NCBI RefSeq assembly: GCF_021266465.1
Contig: NZ_CP089848.1
Coordinates: forward strand, 2,418,001 to 2,482,000
Direction of reading: 5' to 3'
DNA: 64,000 nucleotides
Origin: Paralcaligenes sp. KSB-10
GTDB taxonomy: Bacteria > Pseudomonadota > Gammaproteobacteria > Burkholderiales > Burkholderiaceae_B
Shown: positions 1 through 8,395 of the stretch, one piece after another
Numbering within the stretch: the stretch's first letter is position 1
Layout of the letters: every line of letters starts with the position of its first letter
The notes under the pieces: model-generated
The model's input: only the letters and a program-made list of their open reading frames with translations
Told to the model about the DNA's origin: nothing
Databases searched by the model: none
Translations under genes and position numbers: made by a program

Positions 1-280
1 CAATGACCGCCAGCCGGCCTTGCTTACGCGCCGAGTCGATCTGTGCGCGGTTTGTCGCCAGCGCAAGATAAGGGCTCTTGGCTATCTTTTCCAGGCCAAT
101 ATCGAAGTTGCGATGCACATCGTCCCAGCTCTGGTCGGTGCCGAACGTGACGTTCGCCGCATTCACTCCCGCCTGTAAGCAACGTTCGGCCCAGGGTTCG
201 TCCAGGACGTAGAATAGCGATAGGCAATCGAAAACAAATGTTTCCTGCGTAAAGCGCTTCGCTTCGCTATTGGCCTGTGG
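1..280. repeat. Duplicated segment, copy 1 (matches 2213..2492)
   Basis: Bases 1-280 match 2213-2492 in the same orientation, with only about a dozen differences that I counted by eye. Similarity stops abruptly at the start codons of the two M19-like genes. The adjacent Bug receptor genes are only distantly alike, so this is a patch of high identity within an older tandem duplication. Confidence 0.9.
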
Positions 281-301
281 AACATCCAAAGATACTCGCA
301 C
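1..301 (-). CDS. M19 (membrane dipeptidase)-like protein, second copy, 3' part outside the window
   Basis: Only the first 100 codons are visible; the gene continues past the left edge. The frame is fixed by near identity to the M19-like gene at 1491..2513 (DNA about 95 percent identical over the first 280 bases). I chose the GTG at 301 because a GGGAG box lies 6 bases upstream; there is no in-frame ATG nearby. As in the other copy, the place where M19 dipeptidases carry the zinc ligands HxD reads D-C-L-S-L. It is the last gene of a Bug-M19-Bug-M19 operon and lies 89 bases after the Bug receptor at 391..1422. The function is unknown; classical peptidase activity is doubtful. Confidence 0.75.
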   Translation of the reverse strand, partial: MRVSLDVPQANSEAKRFTQETFVFDCLSLFYVLDEPWAERCLQAGVNAANVTFGTDQSWDDVHRNFDIGLEKIAKSPYLALATNRAQIDSARKQGRLAVI

Positions 302-390
302 TCTTTTCTCCCAAGTGGACGACTGAAGGATCGGAAATCTTGCCGCCTGCGCCGATGACACGCACGCATACTGAATACCGGTATGCGGCG

Positions 391-1422
391 CTACTCCGGC
401 TTCAAACCCAATACTTTTACAAGCTTGCGATACCGTTCGATTTCGGATCGGATATAACCACCGAACTCGCCTTCAGTATCGCCAACGGGTTCTATGTATA
501 AATCCAGAAACGTTTGACGCGTCGTGGGCAAATTCACGAACCGTACGGTTTCGGCATTGAGCCGGTCGATGATGGCTTTTGGCGTACCGCGAGCCGCCAA
601 AAGGCCATACCACGAGCCGCCTACAAATCCAGGCAATCCAGCCTCGGACATGGTCGGAACCTGCGGCAGCTTGGGCAGGCGCTGCGTGGTGGCGACCGCG
701 ATTGCCTTGACCTTCCCATTCTTTATCAGGTCCAGCGTCACGGCCGGAGTATTGAACGTATACTGCACCTGCCCGCCCATCAAGCCCACCAGCGACGGGC
801 CGCTACCCTTATAGGCGACGTGTACTGTATCCATTCCGGCTTCCAGATTGAATTGCATGCCCAGCAAATGAGGGGCGGAAAAAACGCCCCCCGATGAATA
901 ATTGACTTGGCCGGGATGAGCCTTGGCATACGCAATCAATTCGGCCAAGGTATTCGGCGCAAACATGGTGGAGGCAACGAGTATGTACGGCCCTTTGCCG
1001 ATTTGACTGATTGGCTCGAAATCCTTGGCCGGATCATAAGGCATCGATGCGACCGTGGAGGGAGCTATCGTCAATTCCGCGCCAGTGCCGAAAAGCAGCG
1101 TATACCCGTCAGGGGCCGATTGCGCAACAAACTGCGCGCCAATCCGGCCTCCGGCCCCGGCCCGGTTTTCGACCACTACGGTCTCACCCAGGCGCTGAGA
1201 CAATTCCGCCGCCAGAAGACGCGCAACCAAATCGGTACCTCCACCCGGAGGGTAGGGAATAACGAGCTTGATGGGTTTCATGGGCCACTTCGCCGCCAAG
1301 CCAATACCAGGCGCCATTGCTATCGCCACGATGCCGGCAAACAACAGGCGGCGACATAACGCGAAGCAGCCTCCAAAAACAATGCCTGGACCGCCACGAG
1401 GGGCGGAGTATCGCAAGAACAT
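391..1422 (-). CDS. Bug-family (TctC-like) periplasmic solute receptor
   Basis: This 343-residue protein is a tripartite tricarboxylate transporter substrate-binding protein of the Bug family. Residues 1-44 form a long signal peptide ending near GLAA. The family signatures follow: IPYPPGGGTD (about 55-64), ENRAGAGGRIGA and APDGYTLLFG. I chose the ATG at 1422 over the one at 1464 because GGAG lies 8 bases before it. The gene sits between two M19-like genes on the same strand (68 and 89 base gaps), so it is co-transcribed with them. No TctA or TctB membrane subunit is encoded nearby. The ligand, probably a carboxylate, cannot be told from sequence. Confidence 0.93.
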   Translation of the reverse strand: MFLRYSAPRGGPGIVFGGCFALCRRLLFAGIVAIAMAPGIGLAAKWPMKPIKLVIPYPPGGGTDLVARLLAAELSQRLGETVVVENRAGAGGRIGAQFVAQSAPDGYTLLFGTGAELTIAPSTVASMPYDPAKDFEPISQIGKGPYILVASTMFAPNTLAELIAYAKAHPGQVNYSSGGVFSAPHLLGMQFNLEAGMDTVHVAYKGSGPSLVGLMGGQVQYTFNTPAVTLDLIKNGKVKAIAVATTQRLPKLPQVPTMSEAGLPGFVGGSWYGLLAARGTPKAIIDRLNAETVRFVNLPTTRQTFLDLYIEPVGDTEGEFGGYIRSEIERYRKLVKVLGLKPE

Positions 1423-1490
1423 AGGTATCTCCGTTGACAGGCGACAAACAGCAGGCTGTTTCATTGGAGCTCAAACAGCCGCTGGCGGCG

Positions 1491-2513
1491 CTAGCCATAA
1501 ACCGAAGTGAAATGACGCAGCCAGTTGCCGCCAAGCACCGCCGCGGTCTGCTCGGGCGTATAGCCGCGATCGAACATACCCTGGGTCAGATTGGCCAATT
1601 CGAGTATGGTGGAGAGCCCTTTCGAGTAGCGTTGAGAGAGAAACTCATCCGGAGTGCCGAAGATGTCCGGACGCAATGTGCGCCACCGCAGGGATGCGGG
1701 CAATAGGCTGCCGCTTTCCTGGTAGGCTTCCGTGAAGTCGAGCCCAATGCCGACGTGATCGATATCCATTATGCGTATCCAGTGTTCTGCATGATCGAGC
1801 ATGTCGTTGAGCGTCGGGTCGGCGGCCCTGACGCTGCGAGGCAGGCCGCACAGGCCCATAATTCCTTCTTTTTCGCGGATTAGCTGAGCTGTTTCATCGT
1901 GGGTATTGCGGTCGTTGGCATTGACGCTATAGGCATTGGAGTGTGTGCAGACGGGGTATTTCGCCCTGGCTGCGCCTTCGGCCCGGGCGCGATGCCCCGC
2001 ATGCGACAGATCAAGAATGAGATCGAGCTCATTGGCGGCATCAATCAATTCCTCACCGGCAAAGGTGAGCCCCGCATCGCGCCGTTCGCCGCAGCCGTCG
2101 GCAAATAAGGTTGCGCCCGTATAGGCCAGGCCGAAATAGCGCATGCCCAGACGATGCATGGTACGCAGCCGGTGAAAATCCAGATCGACCATGGCCGACC
2201 CTTGCGTGCCGACAATGACCGCCAGCCGGCCTTGCTTACGCGCCGAGTCGATCTGTGCGCGGTTTGTCGCCAGCGCAAGATAAGGGCTCTTGGCTATCTT
2301 TTCCAGGCCGACATCGAAGCTGCGCAACGCATCGTCCCAGCTCTGGTCGGTGCCGAACGTGACATTCGCCGCATTCACTCCCGCCTGTAAGCAACGTTCG
2401 GCCCAGGGTTCGTCCAGGACATAGAATAGCGATAGGCAATCGAAAACAAATGTTTCCTGCGTAAAGCGCTTTGCTTCGCTACCGGCCTGTGGAATGGCTG
2501 AAAATCCTTGCAT
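1491..2513 (-). CDS. M19 (membrane dipeptidase)-like protein with altered metal-site residues
   Basis: A 340-residue TIM-barrel protein of the M19/COG2355 family. The C-terminal family signatures are clear: LDLSHAGH, THSNA, HVGIGLDF and GYTPEQTAAVLGGNWLRHF. The N-terminal zinc motif HxD is replaced by D25-C-L-S-L29, and the bridging Glu of the usual VEGG segment appears as GTQG near residue 97. Classical dipeptidase chemistry is therefore doubtful. The frame stays open upstream to 2945, but I chose the ATG at 2513: an AAGGA box lies 9 bases before it and the longer form would overlap the receptor gene at 2575. It probably acts on the compound bound by the neighbouring Bug receptors (inference). 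Confidence 0.85.
   Translation of the reverse strand: MQGFSAIPQAGSEAKRFTQETFVFDCLSLFYVLDEPWAERCLQAGVNAANVTFGTDQSWDDALRSFDVGLEKIAKSPYLALATNRAQIDSARKQGRLAVIVGTQGSAMVDLDFHRLRTMHRLGMRYFGLAYTGATLFADGCGERRDAGLTFAGEELIDAANELDLILDLSHAGHRARAEGAARAKYPVCTHSNAYSVNANDRNTHDETAQLIREKEGIMGLCGLPRSVRAADPTLNDMLDHAEHWIRIMDIDHVGIGLDFTEAYQESGSLLPASLRWRTLRPDIFGTPDEFLSQRYSKGLSTILELANLTQGMFDRGYTPEQTAAVLGGNWLRHFTSVYG
2213..2492. repeat. Duplicated segment, copy 2 (matches 1..280)
   Basis: This is the intact partner of the duplicated segment at 1-280. It covers the first 94 or so codons of the M19-like gene at 1491..2513. The match ends at the start codon; the ribosome binding regions of the two genes are unrelated. 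Confidence 0.9.
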
Positions 2514-2574
2514 GACGAATATTCCTTGAAATGGATATCGGATGGCGAGCGACACGGCGTCGCAGTACGCCGCC

Positions 2575-3573
2575 CTACTCGGGCTTGATGCCCAATTGGG
2601 CTGCAAGCCGCCGATACCGATCGGTTTCGGAGTGCAGGAAACGGCCGAATTCTTCCGGCGTGCTGGCGATTGGCTGGATGTATAGATCCTTGAGCGTCTT
2701 GCGGACTTCCGGCGCGGCCAAAGCGGATTGCAACACAACATGCAAACGGGTAATGATCGCCGCAGGCGTATGGGCAGGTGCAAGCAGCCCGAACCAAGTG
2801 CCGTTATCGAAACCAGGAAATCCCTGCTCATCCATCGTCGCAACATCAGGCAGTGCCGGCAAACGGTGCGGCGCCGCGATGGCCAGCGCCTTGAGCTTTC
2901 CAGTCTGGACATAGACCAGCGAGGCTCCCGGAGAACTGAAGGCATATTGCAACAACCCGCTGGTCAGATCGATGAGCATAGGGCCGCCCCCTTTATAGGG
3001 AACATGAGTCGTCTCGATTCCCGCAGCAAAATTGAATTGTTGGCCCAGGAGATGCGGAATCGAATTGTGCCCACCCGAGCCGTAATTCAACTTTCCGGGA
3101 TGGGCCTTGGCATCGGCGACCAATTCGCTCAATGTGTTGGGCGCAAATTTAGGCGATGCCACCACCATTCCCAGGCTTTTGCTGATCAACATGACAGGCT
3201 GCAGATCTTTGAGAGGATCGTAAGCCAGCGACTTAACGGTAATAGGCGCCGCGGTCAGTTCGGCGCCTGTGCCGAATAAAAGGGTATAGCCGTCGGGTTT
3301 TGCCCGCACTACCGAAAGCGTGCCTATCCTGCCGCTTGCGCCTGGCCGGTTTTCCACGATGACCTGTTGCCCCAGGCTAAGAGACATACGCTCGGCCAGA
3401 ACCCGGGCGGTCGTATCTGTGCCGCTGCCTGGCGGATACGAAACGATCAGTTTTATCGGATCGGCGGGCCAGCCTGGAGTCTGGGCCCGCACCATGGACG
3501 AGCCAAACATTACAAGTAGCGCGGCGAGCATACTTACTGCCCGCCTCGTCGCATTGGGAGGCTGCATTTTCAC
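2575..3573 (-). CDS. Bug-family (TctC-like) periplasmic solute receptor
   Basis: A 332-residue receptor of the Bug family and the first gene of the Bug-M19-Bug-M19 operon. The signal peptide covers roughly residues 1-30 (hydrophobic MLAALLVMFG, cleavage near VRA). Signatures are SYPPGSGTD, ENRPGASGRIG and KPDGYTLLFG. I chose the GTG at 3573 because AGGA lies 8 bases upstream; an ATG at 3567 is a near-equal alternative and an ATG at 3642 would give 355 residues. It resembles the receptor at 391..1422 across its length (for example TLLFGTGAELT in both), so the two are paralogs from a unit duplication. The ligand is unknown. Confidence 0.92.
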   Translation of the reverse strand: MKMQPPNATRRAVSMLAALLVMFGSSMVRAQTPGWPADPIKLIVSYPPGSGTDTTARVLAERMSLSLGQQVIVENRPGASGRIGTLSVVRAKPDGYTLLFGTGAELTAAPITVKSLAYDPLKDLQPVMLISKSLGMVVASPKFAPNTLSELVADAKAHPGKLNYGSGGHNSIPHLLGQQFNFAAGIETTHVPYKGGGPMLIDLTSGLLQYAFSSPGASLVYVQTGKLKALAIAAPHRLPALPDVATMDEQGFPGFDNGTWFGLLAPAHTPAAIITRLHVVLQSALAAPEVRKTLKDLYIQPIASTPEEFGRFLHSETDRYRRLAAQLGIKPE

Positions 3574-3713
3574 AAATTTTTTTCCTGAAAAAAAAGCGGA
3601 CAATGGGCTTGAACAAGGAGTTTTTACTATAGATTGCCCCATCCTGACTCACAAACTGCATGAGCCAAATTACTGCTTGGTATTATTTTCTTTAATAGCG
3701 TGACATACCATGA

Positions 3714-3839
3714 TGGGCCAGAAGCCATGTGGCGCAAGAGGCGCGCGGCTTCAAGCCGCACGTATACGACATACCCAATCGCTATGAATTTTCGGCGACC
3801 GTGCCGGCCGCTTCCAAGGTGAAATTGCTGCGGTTTTAG
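3714..3839 (+). pseudogene. Possible orphan 3' end of a lost gene
   Basis: The plus-strand frame opens after a TGA at 3711 and runs 41 codons to a TAG at 3837. It has no convincing start or ribosome binding site. The translation contains AQEARGFKPHVYDIPNRYEF and ends SKVKLLRF, a composition that looks protein-like rather than random. It may be the C-terminal remnant of a deleted gene. I recognise no family, and chance is possible. Confidence 0.25.
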
Positions 3840-3857
3840 CCTTCCACCGCAGCCATC

Positions 3858-4535
3858 CTACGCGCAAAAAGTCACGAACTCATCCAGATCCATGCGACGG
3901 GTCCGGAACTGATTTGCCACGCAGCCGCTGTCTTCATAGCCCATCGATATGCCGCAAACCAGCGTCTGACTGTCGCTTATGCCCAGCGCTTCCTTGACGA
4001 TACCCGGGTAGTTCGCGATGGCGGCCTGCGGGCAAGTATGCAGGCCGGCGCCGCGGGCCAGCACCATGATGTTCTGGAGAAACATGCCATAGTCGAGCCA
4101 ACTGCCTTTTTCCAGGTCGTTGTCGATAGTGAAAATAAGCACGACGGGAGCGCCAAAAAACAGGAAGTTTTTTCCGTGCTGCCGCGCCATGGCGTCCTTG
4201 TCTCCCTTCTGGATGCCGAGCGTGCCATACAGGCCCCAGCCCGTTTCGCGCCGCCTTTCTATATAAGGGCTGCGCCATGCCACCGGGTAGTACTGATACT
4301 CCCGGTTTTCGGGTATTTTTCGATCATGCGCTTCGACCAGTGCGCTTGAAAGCTCATCGCGCTTTGACCCGGTCACCACATGCACCTTCCATGGCTGGAT
4401 ATTGCTGCCGCTGGGCGCATAGGCCGCCGCGGCGAGGATCCTTTCGACCAGGCTCATATCGATTGCTTTCGGTAAAAACCCCCTGACGCTTTTCCGCGAG
4501 GTTATTGCATCTTCAATGATTTCAAACGTATCCAT
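3858..4535 (-). CDS. Nitroreductase family protein
   Basis: A 225-residue FMN-dependent nitroreductase-fold protein. The N-terminal SRKSVRGF (FMN phosphate contact) and SGSNIQPWKVHVV segments are diagnostic, and GAGLHTCPQAAIANYP near the C-terminus is the usual flavin/NAD(P)H-binding loop. Such enzymes reduce nitroaromatics, quinones or enones; the substrate here is unknown. I chose the ATG at 4535; ATG at 4547 and TTG at 4559 are in frame, and an AAGGA box 11 bases upstream favours 4535. It follows the MocR-type regulator on the same strand (46-base gap) and may be co-transcribed with it. Confidence 0.9.
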   Translation of the reverse strand: MDTFEIIEDAITSRKSVRGFLPKAIDMSLVERILAAAAYAPSGSNIQPWKVHVVTGSKRDELSSALVEAHDRKIPENREYQYYPVAWRSPYIERRRETGWGLYGTLGIQKGDKDAMARQHGKNFLFFGAPVVLIFTIDNDLEKGSWLDYGMFLQNIMVLARGAGLHTCPQAAIANYPGIVKEALGISDSQTLVCGISMGYEDSGCVANQFRTRRMDLDEFVTFCA

Positions 4536-4581
4536 TTCCCGGTTCATCCTTTCTTGCAAACGGCTCGATTTGATCGAATCA

Positions 4582-6066
4582 TCATACCTCCCTTGCCACC
4601 CCCAGGCATTCCTCGAACAACTTCCAGAATGCCCTGCTTTCGCCTAGCGAAACGGGTATGCGCAGGAATGTCGAGAGCGCCTGGGCGGGCGAAAACAGCG
4701 AGCCGGGTACGAGCAAAGGGCCATTTTGCGCCAGGCGGCGCACCAGCGGTTCTGTGTCCTGGCCGCAATCGACCCAGACGAAGAGTCCCGCCTCCGGCGG
4801 GTGCTCAGGCTGCAGGCCCAGGCGGCGCAGGCTTTTCAGGCACAGGGTCCGGGCCGCGTCGGCCCGCGCCCGGACCCGTTCGATATGGCGCCGGTAATGG
4901 CCATCGGCCAGAACCCGATACACAATGCGTTCGGTGAATTCCGGCGAAGTCATGCCGGCCAGCATTTTCAGGTTGCCCAGCGCGTGTATCCGTTGCGGCG
5001 CCGCGGCGATGTATCCTACCCGCAGGCTGGCGGCCAGCAATTTCGAATAGCCGGCCACGAGCAGCACCCGGTTCAATTGATCCAGAGCGGCCAGGCGCAC
5101 AGGCGGCGAGGCGCTCAATTCGCTATAAGTGTCATCCTCGATGATGGCGAAATCGTATTTTTCGGCCAGACGCAAGATCTCGTAGGCCTTGCCCATGGAC
5201 AGGGTATAGCCGGTAGGATTGTGTACCGCCGTATTCACGATCAGCAGCTTGGGTTGGTGGCTGGCGGCGAGATGTTCCAGCCGGGCCAGATCCGGGCCGT
5301 CGGGCGCGCGCGGCACGCCCAGCACCGTCACGCCCGCCGCGGCCAGCCTTGCAAACACCAGGTACCAGGCGGGATCTTCGACCAACACTACGTCGCCCGG
5401 CCGCACCATATGACGAATAATCAGGTCCAGCGCGTGCGTGACGCCGCAAGTGGTCAGCAAATGGTGCTCGGGATGGGCACCGATTCCCGCCCGGTTCAGA
5501 TCGGCCGAGATCTGCCGGCGCAGCGGTTCGTAGCCTTGCGGCTTGCCATAGGCCAGCAAGCCCTGGCCTACCGTGCGCCGCACTTGCAGGACCGCCGACA
5601 ACACCAGATCGGCATCCAGCCATTCGGCCGGAACACCCGGGTTCTCAGGTTGCTGAAACAAGGTACGCAGCAGCCAATCCACATCCATGCGGCCCGGCAG
5701 GGATGCGGCCGCCTGTTCTTTGGATAAAAGCGGGGCGTGCGATTTTCTCGCCGCGACATAAAACCCCGAACCGCGGCGCGACTCGATCAGACCCAGCGCC
5801 ATGAGACGATCGTAAGCCTCGACGACAGTGAAACGACTGACACCCAGCGATTGGGCCAGCGCCCGGATGGACGGCAGGCGCAGTCCCGTACGCAAGACTT
5901 GCTCGTCCATGCGCTGCGCCATATGCTGGGCGATCTGCTCGACCAGCGTCTGGCTGGCTCCTTTTACCGGGCGCCAGGCGGTGGCTATCGAACCCATGGC
6001 TGGATCGTCCCCTTGCGCAGGCAGATCAGACGGTACGGCCGTAGAAAAAGCAGAAAAGGAGGACAT
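4582..6066 (-). CDS. MocR-type (GntR HTH plus PLP aminotransferase-like) regulator
   Basis: A 494-residue MocR/PdxR-type regulator. An N-terminal winged helix of GntR type lies at about residues 30-105 (LRLPSIRALAQSLGVSRFTV, then RRGSGFYV). A fold-type I aminotransferase-like domain follows to the end. The predicted PLP lysine is in GYSKLLAASLRVGY at about residue 330; VNTAVHNPTGYTLS and EDDTYSEL are also family motifs. MocR proteins usually control a neighbouring gene, very often a divergent EamA exporter, and themselves. A candidate operator (6178..6196) lies 112 bases upstream, and the same motif precedes the EamA gene at 10027. Confidence 0.93.
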   Translation of the reverse strand: MSSFSAFSTAVPSDLPAQGDDPAMGSIATAWRPVKGASQTLVEQIAQHMAQRMDEQVLRTGLRLPSIRALAQSLGVSRFTVVEAYDRLMALGLIESRRGSGFYVAARKSHAPLLSKEQAAASLPGRMDVDWLLRTLFQQPENPGVPAEWLDADLVLSAVLQVRRTVGQGLLAYGKPQGYEPLRRQISADLNRAGIGAHPEHHLLTTCGVTHALDLIIRHMVRPGDVVLVEDPAWYLVFARLAAAGVTVLGVPRAPDGPDLARLEHLAASHQPKLLIVNTAVHNPTGYTLSMGKAYEILRLAEKYDFAIIEDDTYSELSASPPVRLAALDQLNRVLLVAGYSKLLAASLRVGYIAAAPQRIHALGNLKMLAGMTSPEFTERIVYRVLADGHYRRHIERVRARADAARTLCLKSLRRLGLQPEHPPEAGLFVWVDCGQDTEPLVRRLAQNGPLLVPGSLFSPAQALSTFLRIPVSLGESRAFWKLFEECLGVAREV

Positions 6067-6177
6067 TGCAAGAAATCCGCCACAAAAGGCGCCGCTTGAT
6101 GCTGCAAAACAGACTCAGCCCCGTTGAACTGTTCAACATGATGGCCATGCAATCAGCCAACTCGGAAGCGGCATGAA

Positions 6178-6196
6178 ACTATATAAGCACTGTATC
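6178..6196 (+). promoter_or_regulatory. Candidate MocR operator (direct repeat), regulator side
   Basis: The site reads ACTATATA-AGC-ACTGTATC: two direct 8-base repeats with an 11-base period. A near copy (ACTGTATA-GGT-ACTGTATC) lies at 9933..9951 upstream of the EamA exporter. MocR dimers are known to bind spaced direct repeats. The site is 112 bases upstream of the MocR gene, which fits autoregulation. No binding data are available. Confidence 0.55.
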
Positions 6197-6329
6197 AGAA
6201 ACCACCCTTAAACAAAGCCTACCCCGGCCATCGCTAGTCGCCGCCCTGCATAAACCAGGCCAAACCCCGTCATTGCGGCGCCTCGTTGGGTGGGAGCTTA
6301 TTTTAGCTATACCTTTTTTCACTAGCGGG

Positions 6330-7218
6330 TTTTTGGCTCGGGTTGTTTACAGGATTCGAGTGTTTACGGCATTCGATGTTTTGGTGGCTTTGGTATTTAC
6401 GGTTTTGGTATTTAAAGACGCCGTCTATCGGGGATAGGGTCAGGACCGGCACGGCGTGCTTCATCCGGATCTACCTCGTCCAGGCGGGCGTCGGGCCAAA
6501 CTCGCTACGCCGCTGGCGCGGCTGCGCTCAAACATGGCCCGCCGAAAGCCCCCGCCTTCCCTACGGTAGCATCCGGCGCACGCCTTACGCCGGCCCTGAC
6601 CCTATCCCCGATAGACGGCTCACGTTAGGGCTTGCCTGGAATCAACTTGCTTGCATCTACCGTTATGGGCCTGTACCCATAGAACAGGTAACGTGCCAGC
6701 ACTTATGCCTCTATCACATGGCCACTACATCACGATGTGCCAAACCCTGGATTTACTATGCGCCCGACGCCTCAACGCAGCCTGTGATTGGCTCAACGCG
6801 GCTTCCCCAACGTATACCCCGATGCATTACCTCAACGCAAGCCGCAGGGTGGGCGGTGCTGTGCAGTCCGGCGGTAGTCCAGCGCCGGGTGCTGACGAAG
6901 GGAAGGCGGGGGCCTTCGGCGGGCCCTGTCTGAGCAGTGCCTCGCGCGCGAGGCACTGCGAGTTGGCCCGACGCCCGCCTGGACGAGGCAGACCCGGGTA
7001 GTCGGGGTGCGTAGCACCACGACCGCTGGACGTGCCGGACTGCACAGCACCGCCCACCCTGCGGCGTCTTTATAGAATTAACCGCCGCCTACACAGCAAA
7101 CACAGCAACGCACCGTCCAACCTCATCATTCAAGCGCGTACCAGCAGCTCAAACCTAAAAACAGCGCTCAAAAAATCGACTGAAACGCGTCCAGTGTCCT
7201 AAACACTCGAACCAAAAA
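6330..7218. repeat. Composite hairpin element, copy 1
   Basis: This 889-base non-coding element contains two giant hairpins. Hairpin A spans 6421-6618, with 30-base arms (6421-6450 against 6589-6618, one mismatch). Hairpin B spans 6841-7065, with perfect 32-base arms (6841-6872 against 7034-7065). The interiors of A and B are inverted relatives of one another. The outer ends form terminal inverted repeats: TTTTTGGCTCGGGTTGTTTA at 6330, and the complement of TTTTTGGTTCGAGTGTTTA at 7200-7218. One copy of a 25-base linker unit lies at 6807-6831. Several open frames cross it in all directions, as expected for GC-rich palindromes; I treat none as a gene. Confidence 0.85.
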
Positions 7219-7366
7219 TGCGCCAGCAACATCTATTGATGCGCCGGACAAAACACATATTTATGTTTTCATCACAGCCTGAAGCCTTGTTGACATTAAG
7301 TTTCCTAAAGGACACAATGTGTCTTTTACATACTTTGACTTTTATAACAGCACAGGAAGAGACACC

Positions 7367-8338
7367 GTGTTTTCAATCAAGACCCTGCTCACTGCCGCAA
7401 TCGCCATTTCAGCATTTGCCGGAGCCCCAACACATGCCGCCTACCCAGATCACCCCATACGCCTCATCGTGCCTTTTGGTGCAGGCGGCATCACGGACAT
7501 CATTGCGCGTCACCTTGGGAAAAAAATGGGCGACACCCTTCAGCAAACCATAATCATCGACAACCGCCCAGGCGCGGGCGGGGTCATCGGCGCGCAGCTT
7601 GCGTCGAATTCGATACCTGACGGCTATACGCTTTTCATGGGCACAGTAGGGACACAAATAGTCAATCCGCTCATTATGTCCAAAATCAACTACAACCCGG
7701 ATAAACAGCTTCAGCCCGTTGGGATGATCTCCGGCTCGCCCTATGTATTAGCGGTGCGGGCCGACCTCGGACCTAAAACATTTGCTGAGTTCATTGCCTA
7801 TGCGAAAGCTCATCCAAAAACACTAAATTATGGATCGGCTGGAATAGGCAGTTCTCCGCACCTGGGACTGGAACTCCTCAAGTTGACTACCGGCATCGAT
7901 ATTTTGCATATCCCGTTCAAAAGCGGCAGCGAAGCGGTCAATGCGGCTGTCGGAGGGCAAGTCGATATCGTACTGGATGCAATTACCGTCATCATGCCGC
8001 ATGTCACCGCAGGCAAACTACGAGCCTTGGCGATCGCATCCCCCAGCAGATTGCCATCGGCGCAAGGCGTTCCCACCAGTGCCGAAGTGGGTGACCCGGC
8101 TTTGCAAATCAGTTCGTGGAATGCCCTGTACACCCCGACAGGAACACCTCCCGACATCGTAAAGAAACTGAATGAAGCACTGCAAAAGACTCTGGCCGAC
8201 CCCGTACTTCGCGACACCATGGCCAAGCAAGGCACACAAGCTTATACCGGCGCGCCCGATGAGTACAAAAAGTTTATGACACAAGAAAAGGCGAAATGGG
8301 TAGACATTGTCAAACGCGCCAACATTAAAATCAATTAG
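7367..8338 (+). CDS. Bug-family (TctC-like) periplasmic solute receptor
   Basis: A 323-residue Bug receptor. The signal peptide is short (about residues 1-25, ending THAA), followed by YPDHPIRLIVPFGAGGITD, the hallmark ligand-loop segment, and DNRPGAGGVIGAQ and IPDGYTLF. The GTG at 7367 was chosen because AGGAAGAG lies directly upstream; a GTG at 7319 would add 16 residues that do not fit a signal peptide. It is followed after 57 bases by a class II aldolase and then a regulator, which suggests a small catabolic unit. Base composition is visibly more AT-rich than the flanking genes, consistent with a separate origin. Confidence 0.92.
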   Translation: MFSIKTLLTAAIAISAFAGAPTHAAYPDHPIRLIVPFGAGGITDIIARHLGKKMGDTLQQTIIIDNRPGAGGVIGAQLASNSIPDGYTLFMGTVGTQIVNPLIMSKINYNPDKQLQPVGMISGSPYVLAVRADLGPKTFAEFIAYAKAHPKTLNYGSAGIGSSPHLGLELLKLTTGIDILHIPFKSGSEAVNAAVGGQVDIVLDAITVIMPHVTAGKLRALAIASPSRLPSAQGVPTSAEVGDPALQISSWNALYTPTGTPPDIVKKLNEALQKTLADPVLRDTMAKQGTQAYTGAPDEYKKFMTQEKAKWVDIVKRANIKIN

Positions 8339-8395
8339 GCCCATGCAGCGTTTTGCCCGCATTCACTGTGCAGTCATTTCTATCGGAGATTACTA

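Noticed and set aside
2514-2945. N-terminal extension of the M19-like gene to 2945
   Set aside because: It would overlap the Bug gene almost wholly; the ATG at 2513 has a good ribosome binding site, and the other copy starts at the matching place.
6343-7057. Overlapping open frames on both strands in the first composite element
   Set aside because: They follow the palindromes, recur with the same fragments in the other two copies, lack ribosome binding sites and have low-complexity Arg/Pro/Ala-rich translations.
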